DNA from: Nigrospora sphaerica
Taxonomy: Eukaryota > Ascomycota > Sordariomycetes > Amphisphaeriales > Apiosporaceae
DNA: 64,000 nt
NCBI GenBank assembly: GCA_018287875.1
Contig: JAGVVL010000017.1
Span: forward strand, 1,054,001 to 1,118,000
Direction of reading: 5' to 3'
In this document: in pieces, positions 43,487-58,716 of the stretch
Layout: each line of letters begins with the position of its first letter
Numbering within the stretch: position 1 is the stretch's first letter
Made by a program: the position numbers and the translations under genes
Notes under the pieces: generated by a model
The model's database searches: none
Told to the model about the DNA's origin: nothing
What the model saw: the letters and a program-made list of their open reading frames with translations, nothing else

Positions 43487-46443
43487 TCACCGGGTGCGGA
43501 CCGAGATCGGGAGCGGGAGGCAAGGAGAAAGCGAGTCCAACGAGGCTCCGGCACGGCATAACACCCGCAGAAAGAGCGCGCGGGTGGCAGAGCGACAGGT
43601 GGAACCGCGAACACGGAGGGATGCGCGCGCAAAGATGGGAAAACCGGCGTTGTTCCAGGGCGGGCTTTCTGTGATACCCAGGGTAAACGCGAACGGGTGC
43701 GATGCTTGTCTTATTAGGTGGGACGGTCACGGGCGGCTCTTTGCGCCAGCGTCCAGCGTCTTGGAGTTGTTTGGGTTGCGCCTGGGTTTCGGACGGCCAG
43801 ATGACTATTGTGATTCCTGGGGGGCTTTGAACAAAGGAAAGCCAGGTTGCCAGTCCCCTCGTCATTGTTAGGTAGGCAGGGCCCGGGGGCCGTAGGTCCC
43901 ATGGCTGACAATGCCATCGTTTCGAGCCGCAGCCACCCCGATGGCATGTAACGACCTCTTGTCCTGCACCTCCTGTCTGTTTGGCTGCGGCCAGGCTGTT
44001 GGGCAGCCTGCTAAAGGTAGCAAAACCGGGGCGATACAACGAGCCGGCTCGACATGCCACCGTATCGCCCTCATGTGCTTCGTCCATGTCCATTATGCGG
44101 CTCACGACAGCAGACGGCTTGCTTTGGTCAGCCCGATTACGGGCTATACAGTACCCAAGCCGTGTGAAGAACCAAAACCCTCGTCTTGCAACCCCTATCC
44201 TTGCATTGTCGAACCCGGCGATGCATTGTAGCTTTGCTGCTGGCACGGCGGATGTTGTCGGCTGCTCCAAATCCCTTCGTGCCCAGACACGTGCTGCGGC
44301 CGCCGGAAGCGGGAGCAGCTGGCGCGGGTCTACGATACGCATCCGTGCCTCGTGCGGCCGGGACGCCGCGGCGGCTGCGACGAGTATCTACTGCCCGTCG
44401 GGTCTCGGTAGCCCGATCCCCTTCCCATCCTCCCGCCGCCGGGGGAGGTGAGGCTTCCGGCCAGCGGGCTGACGACGGCGGCGATGAGGCAAACACGTGC
44501 CCAAGAAGCGGGCGTCATTGGTCCCGTCTTTCGCCACCACTATGCTCCCTAGGCCGTGGCCGTTCTTCGCGCCCCAGACGGCTTCGTGCCATCGTCTCCC
44601 CGCCCGGCCCCAGCCCCAGGCTCAGCAGCCTCTCCCAGGGAGCCCCAAGTAGCCGTTGGCACCTGTCTTGTACCTCTAGGTTCAACCGATGACCCCTACA
44701 GAAAGGGTTTGGACCATGGCTTCGGCATGATCGGCTGAGAAACTCGGGCCGCGGGTCAAGACACGGTTGAACTCCCGAGGCATACGGCTGTCTTGCCCCT
44801 CTCCGAGGCATGTGCCACATCGGCCCGGGGCCAGGACTGGTCCTGCAGCCGCTCGAGGCTGGGGCACCGTGGCTAATCAAGGTGAGCCGGCGCGAGAAGA
44901 GCCCTGGTTGGTGGGAAACCTTGGTGCTCTTGGATGAATTGTTTATCGCTGGCTGTGGTTACCTATCGTATCGGGACGGAAACCCAAAAGCTAAAAACAG
45001 TTAGGTTACTTCCTACGTGGAACGGACCAGATAGCATTCTACGGTTTGTGTTGATTGGGGGTACTAATGCCGTATAACTCAAGCCGCTGCGGGTTCCTTG
45101 GGCCCTATCGGTTTCCAAGAATAAACTTGACGTACCCCCCTTGCCCCTGGAAGAGCGCCCCAAGTCGGCCGTCACCGTCGAAGGCATTATCCTTTCCGCC
45201 CCGCTCCAAGACCCTGCTGTTTTCTCAGAGGCCTCGGGAAATGTTCCGAGCCGGCGGCGTGGACTTGTGATAGGGCGCCCCAAATAACTGTATCTCTACA
45301 AGCTATCAACTAGGTTTCCGTACATACGAAACCACTTTACCTAACCAGGCCAGTCGTCACGCGGTCAGGCCCCCAGCTTCTTTCAGGCATGGCCCCTGCA
45401 GCGTATCGACTTCGCTTCCGACTGGTACCTGCATACCAATGGTGGCGGCTGGAAATTTTCATAGTGCAATGTAAATCTTGGGGGAGAAGACGGGTTTACG
45501 CGCCCTGACAAGTCCGGTTAATCCGCGAAACGAGGGCGCCCATTGGCTTCTGCAGAAATCCATCTATCCATATCGGATTTCCTTTGGGTACCCGCACCAT
45601 CGGTTGGTTACATACTTCAGTAGCTACCTCTATAGAAAACATGAGCGGGCTGGCGAAAAGGAGGACTAGGAGGGGGGGTTGGGGTGCGCTTTCTGGTTTG
45701 CTGGTCTTCCACCACCCAATGCCGTGGGTTCGTTCCATACCACCCGTGAAAAGAGCGGCTTGCGCTTACCTGGAGCTGGACCGGCCATCGTCGTATAAAA
45801 TTGCCAATGAGAGGTGCAGGGCCGAGGATTTTAACCCTGCAAGCGATGGTGGGGGAGGCGTGGCAGGCCTTTTCCGCGTTTGCTGGAAGAGCAGCACTTG
45901 ACGAGGGGTAGGTCGTAGTCTGACGGCGTGGCCCGCGATGTCTCTACCTACGACTACTTGACTACGACGCAGGCGGGTACGGGTACATACAACTAGCATT
46001 CACGCGGGTACGTCGTAGGCCCGCGTTCAGGCCTCCTGGGCCCCTCGAGATCCCCCACTATCTTCTCGAACCCCCATGCGTACTGTTCGTATACGCACGC
46101 AGGGTCCCTGCGTGGGACCAGTGCCTTACGTCGGATATATCAAAGTACATACATCATAGCACTCCCTCTGCTGGTGGCGAGCCGTGGGCTTCCCCGCACC
46201 TGCCAGTCTCAAATCTCGTTCTCTTCGCTTCTTTCCACCCGCTCTCCCACACACAGCTCTCGTACGAATTGCCGGGTTAGAAGGTCTATACAAGCCTCGT
46301 CGACGGAGAGCATCGGCACAGGCCATCCAAAGTCAAGTGCGTCGCGCCTAGGACCATTCCCGGCCCCGGGCTTCCGCCGGACCCTCCACTTACACGAGCA
46401 GCCAGTTAAGCAGCACGCAAGATCGACCTTGACCACGGTTACC
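43487..46443. other. Long intergenic region (3 kb), no supported gene
   Basis: The longest frame (43422-44342, minus, 306 codons) overlaps the end of the transcription-factor gene and has no domain or codon bias, so it is treated as spurious. No RNA gene is recognised. Confidence 0.4.
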
Positions 46444-47831
46444 ATGGCCGGTACCGGGCATCTTCACAGCGCCCCGCCCTTCAGGGCCGAGCAGATGTAA
46501 GCAAAGCCCACGAACCCGTCAGTCTCGGGGCCATACTAACCTGGGCACGTCTACCACGGTAGGGGCTCGCTCCTGCGCCCCCAGAAGCTTCTCGAGGTGC
46601 GTGAGGCCATCCGCGACAAGGACGTGCCGGCCGAAGCCGCCGGGCTGCCGGCCGTCGAGAAGGCGGCCGTGTCCGATGTGGTCCAGATGCAGCGCCGCCT
46701 GGGGTTCCGCGCCATCACGTCGGGCGAGTACAACCGTACGCGCTTCTGGGGCCTGTTCTGGGACGAGCTGGAGGGCACGACGCCGCTGCAGAACGCCGAG
46801 GCCGCCATGTTCCGCCTCTACCACCCCGACGTCGTCTCCCTCATCGAGAAGGACCACCAGGTCATGCCTGGCGATAGCGTCATCGCCACCGGCAAGCTGC
46901 GCCACAACCCCGCCAAGTCCGTGTCCAACCTGCACGAGCTGCGCCTGGTGCAGGCCGCTCTGCCCAAGAGCGAGTGGAAGGACATCAAGCTCACCATCAT
47001 CACCCCGGCCTGGTTCCACATGCGTTACAAGCAGGGCCGGGCCTACACGCCCGAGGCCTACGCCGACGATGCCGAGTACTTCCGGGACGTGGCCAAGTGC
47101 TACCAGGACGAGCTGGCCCACCTCTACGAGGCCGGCCTGCGCAACGTTCAGTTCGACGACCCCGGCATGGCTTGTAAGTTGACCTGGGGGGGTTTGCGGG
47201 TGGGAAAGGAGATTGCTTGCCGCTGCCTAAGCTGCCGGGGGCTCCGCTAACATCCGCCTTAGATTTCTGCTCCGACAAGTTCCGTCAGGGCTGGGCCGAG
47301 GACAAGGACAACACGGGCTCGGTCGATGACCTGCTGGATGCCTACATCTCTTTGTACAACGACTGCATCAGCAAGTGCCCCGCCGATATGCACACGGGCA
47401 TCCATCTGTGCCGTGGCAACTTCATCGGCGGACGCCACTTTGCCGAAGGCGCCTACGACATCATCGCCCAGAAGTTGTTCCGGAACCTCAACGTCAATAC
47501 CTTCTACCTCGAGTACGACACGGAGCGCTCGGGCGGCTTCGAGCCCCTGAAGCACCTGCCCAAGGACAAGAACGTCGTCGTGGGCGTCATCAGCACCAAG
47601 CTGCGCGAGCTCGAGGACAAGGAGGCCATGAAGGAGCGCATCTACAAGGCGGCCGACTTTGTGGCCTTGGGGAGCGGCGAGACGCGCGACGAGGCGCTGA
47701 GGCGCGTCTGCGTCAGCCCGCAGTGCGGCTTCAGCACCCACGAGAGCGGCTACCCGCTCAGCATGGACGACCAGGAGAAGAAGCTGGCCCTGACACGCCA
47801 GATCGCCAACGAGATCTGGGGCCAGCCGTAA
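46444..47831 (+). CDS. Stand-alone MetE C-terminal domain-like protein (cobalamin-independent methionine synthase family)
   Basis: Joined from 46444-46496, 46563-47173 and 47263-47831 (410 residues). Introns are 66 nt (GTAAGC, ACTAAC, TAG) and 89 nt (GTAAGT, CTAAC, TAG). The protein corresponds to the catalytic barrel of MetE. The zinc ligands of the family are recognisable: His269 and Cys271 (G-I-H-L-C-R-G-N), a likely Glu305 (F-Y-L-E-Y-D-T) and Cys376 (S-P-Q-C-G-F). It opens with G-S-L-L-R-P, typical of the barrel start. Full methionine synthases are about 760 residues with an extra N-terminal barrel that is absent here, so the activity may be transfer of a methyl group from another donor. 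No targeting signal. Confidence 0.88.
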
Positions 47832-50800
47832 GGCGTCGGCACCGGCGCGCGCGCGCACGGCAGGGGGGGGGGGCAGCAGGACCAGAGGCATATAACGAGG
47901 ACATGATCATGTAGCGTTGGGTGTACTTCAACAGTTTTTTTTGGTGTTTGGGGGGACAAATGGGACAGGACGGAGCGGGCAGGCGCGACTGAATTCAACT
48001 CAGAGCCACCCGGTAGTCGGGATCGCTGCTCCCAAGGACGGAGGGGACGGCGCTTCCGCCCAAGCATACAAGGTTAGGGTATCAATGGGAAAAGGGTGAC
48101 GGGATTGCACCGCCCCAGGATTGGACGCCAAACCCAGGCAGCTGCATTCATCACTCGATGCCACGGTCCGGACCTAGGCGGCCCGAAAGACGAAGGAATT
48201 TCTCGGACAGTAGCCCGGAGGGGCAGTCGTTTAAAAACCAGGCGCTGGGCTGCGTCGTCGTAAGCGTACCGCTGCCTCATCTCGTCATCCCTTTCTCCGT
48301 CACGGGGGCCAGCCAGCCAGCCCGTACCAAGAAAAGTGGCGCGGCCGTGAGGCGGCTTCTGCCTGGGCTGCCCTATATCCCGGGCACCCGTTCGGTATTG
48401 GCATCGTCGTGGGGAGGGCGGCGCCGGAGGGATCCCAGGGGGCACGGGCTCGCAAGACGGAGGCCGATCCGCCCCAGCCGAGGTTCTGGGTTCGGACAAG
48501 CCGAAGGCGGGTTTGCCTCACGCAATTGACATCATCACCCGGATGCCGGCAAGGAAGGGAACGCTGGTTGTTGACATTTTTGGCGATTGGTGCACGGCAG
48601 GGCCATGTGGGCTGTCGGGGGTGGTTTTCTCGGTTCCTGTGTGGAGGGACGGCAAAAGGGTGCGCCGGATCAGGCAATGAGCGTCGGCATGAAGGGCACC
48701 AGCCGTCGCACATCGTTATATCGTCCAAGTCCTGGCCCTGCCGGAACGACTGCGACCCATGGAGGGGCCCGAGACACGTTGTCGCTTGGCGAAATCGGGC
48801 AGGCGGCAGCCGGAACTGTCGCCGGGAGCCTGTCACCAACGCCGACTTGTGTCGTCAACCGGTAGTCGTACACACGTGTGCAACGCGCCGCGCGTGGGGG
48901 CCCCTACGACCAGTGCGGGTGGACGACGAGAATGGAAAACGGCTGGCGGCATTGGCCAATGAGGCGGCGGCACGCCCCCCGGAAGCAGGGAATAAGGGGG
49001 GGGGGTCAGGAAACAAAGCTCTCAACAGTGGGAGAGAATGAGCGAGGTGGGGGGGGAAGCGAGGTTTAGGGGGTGGGTCGCGGAGACCCTGGTTGTGCTG
49101 CCCACGGCGGAGCCGCGTACCCAAACCAACAAGAGAAGCAGCTGAATACGCCTCAGTTGTGCCCAGGGGTTTACGACGCCTTGAGCCTCATTCACATAGA
49201 CTTCCGGCCTCGCTGGGAAGAAAGGCCACAGCCAGCGCCAGGGGAGGATGCAGAGGACAGCGTCCGACACGAGAGGGCAACGCAGCTAGTGTACGGACTA
49301 CGAATAATAGCTTGGTACGAGCAACGACAAGTGTTCGGCTTCTTTGGCGAGCCCTGTTTCGTTCAGCTCAGCTCAGCTCAGCTATGGGTGGGAAGGTTTT
49401 AACGAGGACTTCATATTGGCATATGAAGCCAGCAGATTGCGGAGGCAACTAACTACTGGCAGGTAATGGCCACAGGAAGAGCACGTGCCTGTGGCTTTTC
49501 TACGAATTATCTTGAAGGTGGGCGCAAAGGCAGCCTGCGATACTTGCACGACCCGACGCCGATCGATAGGGTAGTTGATGCTGGCAAAGGAGATGGGCGG
49601 TACTTATGGGGCCACCCATCATCCATCGTGCTCCGTCGACAGATGCGCGCATGGTGGCCTTTGTCGGCCGGCTTTCCATGGATTGTGTTGGTAGCCGACC
49701 CGCCCCGTCAGCCCGTGCGGCGACCCAGTCGGCTCAGCCCCAGGCCACCGTCGCGTCCCACCAGTTGTACGGAATGGAGGGAACAAAGGGAGGCCAAAGG
49801 TGTGCAGGGGAACACGACTGCAAGCAATTTGGAAGCAGCTAACTTGGCCGAGTACGAAGTAAATCGTGGAAGCAATCAGCCGATCGAAGACGGTCGGAGG
49901 TTTTTGGGGGGCGATGTGATCTCCAACCCCCAATTTCCAGCCCACGATAGAGCCCCCCTCCCCTGCATTACTTTTCATCGTCTGTCATTTGCTTCATTGA
50001 TTCCTTCATTCTAAATCCATTCCCTCCGCGAGGCACGGGCCAGCAGCGTCTGCCAAATCGTGCCGGACAGGGCCTAGGTACCCCTGTAGGTACCAACATA
50101 GCCACTGCTACCCCTACAACGGTACGTCTGCCGTGCACCTACCTACGCATGGCAGGCACGCTGAGCCGGGCCAAGACGTGGGACTGATGATCCCCATCTC
50201 TTCGGGATCCCACGCAACCACGCAACCACGACGATTCCTCCTCACCCCTCCCCCTCTCTCGTCCGTGGTTGAAGCCAAGGCTCTCTCTAATCGGTTTGCA
50301 CCCCTCCCTTTCCCCACAAGCTCTGTCCTTTGCGCGTCGGCGGCAACGGTTTTCTTTATGTTTGTCGATCAAACCGTCGTTCCCCCTCCCACCGGCGCGC
50401 ACCGCCCGCCCGGTCGCCGCGTTCGCATGTCGTACGGTACACGACGCATGCGCGTCCACAGAAGCAGATCGCCTTCCCCTATATCCCTACCTAGCAGCCA
50501 TGATGGTAGTACCACCGCCCATGCGGCCCCTGCCTAGTGCCCATGGCTGCTGTGCCTTCGTGCGAAGACGCTCTGTACTGTCTTGCAGGCCGGCGGGGTG
50601 AGCACGGCCGCGTTAGCCGCCCATGCTTCGTACTATTTACTGCCGGGCAATGGTCCAGAACAGCGCCGCCATCGCCGAGCCCCCGTCGCCCTGAGCCGGC
50701 TCACCGGCAGCAGCCCGCAGAGAGGGGTCTCGTCGTCTGCTGGCCGCTTGGAGTTGGAACCAATCTCCCTCGCCGTGGAGGGCCACGCAGAAGTGCCTGT

Positions 50801-51309
50801 TGTCCTGCTGCCTCTGCCTGCTGCTTCTAGTCGTGACAGGGGCTCCTGTGGCCCTCGGCGCCCTCGGCGCCCTCTGCGCCCCGGCCCCCGGTCCCAACGA
50901 ACCCTGGCCGTGTCCCCACCCGGGGAGGGGGCTGGCCGCTATCCTTCAGCCGGAATGGGCGTTCATCGACATCATGTCCCGCCTCGGCAGCGATCGGCGT
51001 CGTTGCTGGGTCCGGTGCCCATTGATGGTGATGATCTGAATTCGAGCCAGCTGCTTTACGTCCTGGCGCGTCGACGGAATATCCATCAAGGGGGAGATGG
51101 CAATGGCCATGGGTGGCCACGAACCCTGCCGCCGGCGAGGTCGCTGGCGCCTTCAAAAGAGCGACGGCACCGCACGATGAGAAGCTCTTTTTCCTCAGCC
51201 TCTACGCTTCCACCGGCCAGCAAAGTCACTCTTTTACTCCGGACGCAGTCTTTGAACTGCTCCAGTCCATTCTTTACCCTTGCGTATTGTCGCTCCCTCC
51301 TTCCCCATA
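47832..51309. other. Long intergenic region (3.5 kb), no supported gene
   Basis: Contains a G11 run at about 47864-47873 just after the MetE-like stop, and (TCAGC)n at 49362-49384. TACC/GTAC-rich stretches lie near 50075-50150. The proximal 1.2 kb before 51310 is likely promoter and leader of the GPI-protein gene. Frames there are overlapping and unconvincing. Confidence 0.4.
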
Positions 51310-53910
<2,601 letters not shown>

Positions 53911-54264
53911 GACCCAGGCCTGCAAGCTCTATCCGGCACTTTGTTCTTTGGGTGTGGTGTAATATTTAATGTAATTATTTCGGAAGCTATATTATATAGA
54001 TACTCCTTTGTCTATGCACATCAATGGTGCCAATAGATTCGATATCATCAAACGGACTTTTTTGTCTTTGTGACTCTGTTTTGCCCTTAGCCAGAGTGGG
54101 CTCGCCTTGATGATCCATATGCTCGTTGTTGTCGTCTTCCGAACCGCCCCGACTTCACAAACCACTTGCCGAAAGTGGCACATTTTATATTGAGGGGCCG
54201 GGATGCTTAGCAGTGCAAAGTAGCGTGCTACTCGATATGAATTTAAAAAAGACACATTTTCAAT
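53911..54264. other. 3' flank of the GPI gene and upstream region of 5S rRNA
   Basis: AT-rich 354 bp. An ATATGAATTT-like stretch about 23-31 nt before the 5S start lies where Neurospora-type 5S genes carry a TATA-like element. The assignment is tentative. Confidence 0.4.
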
Positions 54265-54383
54265 ACATACGACCATAGCTTCCAGAAAACTCGGGATCCC
54301 GTCCGCTCTCCCATAGATAAGCTGGAAAGCGCCGAATTAGTACTAGGGTCGGTGACGACCTGGGAATCCTCGGTGTTGTATGT
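54265..54383 (+). rRNA. 5S ribosomal RNA (dispersed copy, divergent variant)
   Basis: 119 nt. It starts ACATACGACCATAG and ends GTTGTATGT; these termini pair as the 9-bp helix I. The body has the eukaryotic 5S order: helix II GCTTCCAG paired with CTGGAAAGC (one bulge), the GGGATCCCGTCCGCTC loop region, ATAAGC, then TTAGTACT and GGGTCGGTGACGACC leading to GGGAAT. It follows my memory of Neurospora 5S closely at both ends and in loops, while helix II differs in sequence but still pairs. T5 follows the 3' end. Isolated 5S genes scattered through the genome are normal for Sordariales. Confidence 0.88.
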
Positions 54384-54387
54384 TTTT
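54383..54387 (+). terminator. Pol III oligo-T terminator of 5S rRNA
   Basis: Five T residues immediately at and after the 5S 3' end. Confidence 0.75.
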
Positions 54388-55181
54388 GTTTCTTTTACTC
54401 TCTGATTCTTTTTGTCCCCGAAGTTGCCATATTGCGCTTTGCGCATCTCGTCGAGCATCGCCGTGGCTACGTGGCTTTCCCGAGTTTCCTCGATATAGGG
54501 TTCGTGTTAAGACGGAGGGCTCGTCAACTCTCGCCGCACCTAATACGAGTAGGAAGTAGAGATTACAGGCTGGCAGGCGGGTAGCAGAAGTGACTCAACC
54601 AAACGGGTAACTGGCTCAGCATACTAAGAACACCCTTTTAGTTGAGTAACTTCTTCTGCTGCCCCCCTCGGTTGGCTCGGGCAGTTTGATACGGCAGCTA
54701 ACTAGCTTGGGCTTGTTTGAGTGAGAATATTTGCCAGTGCCCATCTCCCCATGCGCAGATGTTCACAACGTCGTCATGGTCTAGGCGAATGGGCTATTTG
54801 CGGCAACACACTTCATAAGAACCCAGATGCCCCTAGGCAGGTACCGTGCAGAGAAATCATGTTGAGCATTGGGGCGGTACTATGCCAGAGGCCCTGGCCG
54901 TTCGTACGGGCCAGCATGGAAAGAACCGAGACCTTGGTAGTCTTCTCTTGAACGATGCCCCGCCACTTTCCGGACACAACCGTGCCACCTCCCCGTGCCA
55001 TACTCCGTGCCCCCCCGCCTGTACGCTGCAGTTGAGGTGCCGCCAAAGCCAAAGGGTATCTTTCGCTCTACAGTGCACCAGCAGAAAAAGAGGAGAAATA
55101 AACCAAAGAGCATCGCTTGCGAGGGAACCCCTCTCCCTTTTTCGCCCGTTATGTTTTGGGACCAGTGATTGGCCTCGGTAC
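54388..55181. other. Intergenic between 5S rRNA and the LRR gene 3' end
   Basis: About 800 bp with no supported gene. A TGACTCA (around 54591) is present but has no obvious target promoter next to it. Confidence 0.4.
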
Positions 55182-58100
55182 TTAGTCTAGCTCGTTGCAG
55201 CTGCCGTCTTCGTCGGCGTTGTTACCCGTCTTGGCCTTCCACTCGGCCATTTCGGCTACCGGCACACGGCCCCGGAGCCAGCGAAGCGTGGCCTCGGTTC
55301 CTCGGTCCAGAACATTCCATCGAGGGACCCGGAACCGATTGCCGCTAACGTCAAGCCGCTCCAGATTACCCGCACCTCCGAGAAGCCCCAGCCGGGGATT
55401 CAGGTGCGCAATATCATTATTGTTGGCGTCAACGACCTTCAAGCCCTTTATTGAGTCGGGATCAAGCGCCTCCAGGTGGTTGTTCGAGATGAGCAGGACG
55501 GTGAGGCTCGGGAAATAATCGCGCAAGACGGGCAGCGACACCACCCGGTTGAAGCTCACGTCAATCTTTTGCAGATTTGGTGCTCGGAGGTGCGTGATCA
55601 AGGGGGCGAGACTGGTAATGCGGTTGTTGGCCAGGTTGAGCTCCCTGAGCGCTGTCAAGTCCAGTTCTTCTGCGAGAAAACTCTCGCCGACGAGCTGATT
55701 ATGTGGCATCGACAGTGAAGTCAGCGTGTCGGCGAAAAACGACAGCGAGTTGGGCAGATTCGTGAAGGTATTGTGTCCCAGGCGGACCTCGCGGATCGTT
55801 TCTTCAACGGCGATCTTGGAGCAGGTGACGGGATGCAGCGACGATGACTGTGTGTTAGAGCGGTCCCTGCGGTTGTACGTGGTAAGTTAGTGCAGGCCCA
55901 GCCACAGATACAATTCCCAGTGCTTACAAAAGACCGCCCGCCTTGATGGGCCAGGTCTGGCTGCCTAAAGTATGAGACCTAGCCCTCGCCGGGGATTGAG
56001 GGGCAGACGTGGGCGGTGTGGCGAAGTCCTCAAACTCCGATCGGCTGTCATCGTCGCCATCAACTTGCGCCGAATCTCGCCTGGCTTTTGGCGCATCGAG
56101 CAAGCTCCCGCCGTTGCCGAAGCTGCTCACCCTGTTGGTTTCAGCGGGCAAGGTTTCCAATTTTGCGGCCAGGTTGGCTTTCAGTTCCTCGGTCGTAAGC
56201 GCAGTGAGCTTGCGGTCCTTCAGAGGGTTCCCGCTGATACGAAACATGCCGAGGGCGTCCATGCGGGAGATCTCGGGCGGGATGATTCCGATATCATTGC
56301 TCGTAAAATCGGCGTGCCGGAGGTTTTCGAGGCCGGTGAATCCGTCCGGAAGAGCAGTCAGGCTGTTCTCGTCGGCGTTGAGACTCAAGAGGCTCTTCCA
56401 AGACCCGATATGGGGCAGAGCTTTCATCCTGTTCATGGACAAGGTCAATTGATGAAGCGAGGGTAGAGAAAGCGCTCCCGGTGTGTCTGTAGACGCCAGC
56501 AGAGAGAGTTGGTTCGTCGAGACGTCCAGAACCTGCAGTTGGGGCATGCTCTTGACCTCTGGATGTATAAGCGTGCCTGTCAGTTTGTTCTTTCGCGCCA
56601 ACAGTTCGGTCAAAGGCAGCCTCGACAGGACCTTGAAGTCAAGAGACTCCAACGCATTTTCATTGACGTTGAGCATACGGAGTCGGCTTAGGTTCTCCAT
56701 CCCTTCCGGCAGTGATGTGATTTCGTTGCCATGTAGGTCCAGGGTTTCCAGGTTTTCAAGCCGCGAAAAGCAAGGGTCCATGACGCCGTAGAGCAAGTTG
56801 TTCCCAAGCTTGAGGTCGCGGAGACAGCTGATCTGGGAGATGACCTCAAGACAGTTGTTGGCTAATTTGTTGGAAGCCTATCGGCATGTCAGTATAGGAT
56901 TAGGCTGAGTGCGCAGTTCCCAGACACAACTCACCAGGTTCAATGAGGTAAGAAGTGAAAGTCTTCTCAAACCCAGAGGCACCGAGATCAATGTGTTGCC
57001 GTGAAGATCCAGACTCTCCAAGCCTCCCAGAATGTGTCCTTGGCCATCTTCGTCATCAGCCATGGCGACGGGGTCCGTGTCCGGAAAAAAACTGTCGTCA
57101 ATATCTTCAAATTCGTTGCCGGCCGCCACGAGTCTACTCAGATCGACACTCTCGGCCCACGAACCGTTGGTAGCACCGATGGTCTCGAGATCGTACATTT
57201 TCAAAATGGCATCGGGCAACCGTTTCAAGCCCAAGGCTGAAATATTGAGTCTCCCCGTTGTGCGTCCAGTCTCGATACGCGATTGCAAAACTTTGTCGTT
57301 CGGATCCTCGAACTGTCTCTGATTGAAGGGATCACTAGATAAGCCAAAGTCAAAGGACGTATCGGTGGGGATCAAAGGTGACTTGGGAGGCAGGGCTTTG
57401 CCACCCGGCTCGTTCTCGGCTGCTAAACGCCTGGCAGCTTTGGCCTGGGCTATCTGTTCCCTCAGTGAGGATGAGGAGTTTTTGGCGGTCGCATCCTTGG
57501 CGGAGCCGACAGCCAGGGTGGGTGAAGTCGTGGTGGTCTTAACGGACGGCACTGCTACCTTCCGTAGTGGGCGAAGAACTGGGTCGGCTGCTTGCTTGTC
57601 CAAGCCCGATGTGGACGGCTTCTTGGACAGGTTGTTCAGTGAAGCTCTCGGCTTCAGCGGCCGGGCAGCTAAAGGTTTGGAGCCATATCTGGGAAGCGAA
57701 ATATCCGATTGCTTCTCCGGTGTAGCCATCCGCGGACCCGAGGAAAGCGACGCGGAGGGCTGAGGCTGATGTCTGGCGGGGTTTGGCGTCTTCAGGAGAG
57801 TGGACGTCCGCTTGGACGGAGCTCCGTGTAGGGCGGCCAGGGGCGGCCGGTACGTGCTGCTAGGAGTCCGGGAGCCATTGTACGTACCGTCAATTGGGCC
57901 TGAACTCGACCCCGGACGACTCGGGGACCGCGCAGACGGCCCGCTCGATCCATCGGATTGGTAGCTGGACCCAGGACGCGAACCCCCGCTTCCTGCGCGC
58001 GATGATGTGGCCTCGGTCTCAAAGAAGTTGGAGGCCCTACGCTTGAATGCGGGCGATGATGGTAATTGAGCGAGGTTTTCGACCGTCCTCTCGGAAAGCG

Positions 58101-58716
58101 ACGGCCTCGATCTCCTGAGTTGCGCCGCGGTGGCATCGAAAGATATCGCTTCTCCCAATGAGTGGGTTGAGGAGTGCAGGCCATCCGGCACATCACCTTC
58201 TCCTTCTTCTTCCTCTCCTTCGGCCTCTTTCACTGCCGACTCGGTAGGGTCGAACACACTTGCGAACTGAGCCGATGGGCGTCGTCGGGGCGGCGCAATT
58301 TGCCTGGCACGGCCATCGTCGGTTTCGTTAGAGGCTGCACTGGGGGCGCGGCTAGTGGCGGGTTCGCGCGAAGCACTGCGCGTTCTGGCGCCATACAAGG
58401 CGCCTCGAGAGCTGACGGGCGGGCCGGCGGGCCTAGAGGGCCGCTGGAAAGTCGCGGCAGAGGCGGCGGCACCAGACGAAGGTGGGCGGAGTTGGTCTCG
58501 AGAAGCTGCTGGGCGCAGGCGCGGGTTGGAAGCCGTCTTGCGGAGGTCGGTGGCAGCCGGGCCGGAAAGGCTCTCTCGCGACGGAGCAGACCGGAGGCCT
58601 GCGGGCGCAGGTTTCGGAATAGCCGAGGGCGCGGGTTGCGAGCGAGGCAATGGCAAACGAGAGGTCGGGCGCGGAAGGCCACTCAGCCGGTTCGTAGAAA
58701 TGTGCTTGTCGTCCAT
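55182..58716 (-). CDS. Leucine-rich-repeat protein, LRRC40-like
   Basis: Joined from 58716-56935, 56877-55928 and 55866-55182 (1138 residues). Introns are 57 nt (GTGAGT...TAG) and 61 nt (GTAAGC, CTAAC, GCAG); phases are consistent and the LRR frame reads through both. Residues 1 to about 490 are Ser/Pro/Arg-rich and probably disordered. From about 495 there are many 22-24-residue leucine-rich repeats (L-x-x-L-D-L-H-G-N-x-I/L-x-x-L-P and variants) to the end, interrupted by an acidic/Ser-rich linker near the second intron. The arrangement recalls fungal proteins annotated as LRRC40-like or with SOG2-type LRRs. Its role is probably scaffolding; no enzymatic domain. Start at MDDKHISTNRLSG fits the conserved-looking N-terminus. 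Confidence 0.85.

Noticed and set aside
43422..44342. A 306-codon minus-strand frame downstream of the GCR1_C gene
   Set aside because: It overlaps the end of a convincing gene and has no domain, codon bias or signal sequence; probably chance in GC-rich DNA.
45823..45842. A T-arm-like sequence on the minus strand (GGGTTAAAATCC)
   Set aside because: No matching acceptor, D-arm or anticodon arm could be built around it.
54588..54600. A TGACTCA site near the 5S gene
   Set aside because: It matches the CPC1 consensus but lies in a 3' intergenic region with no adjacent promoter of an amino-acid gene.
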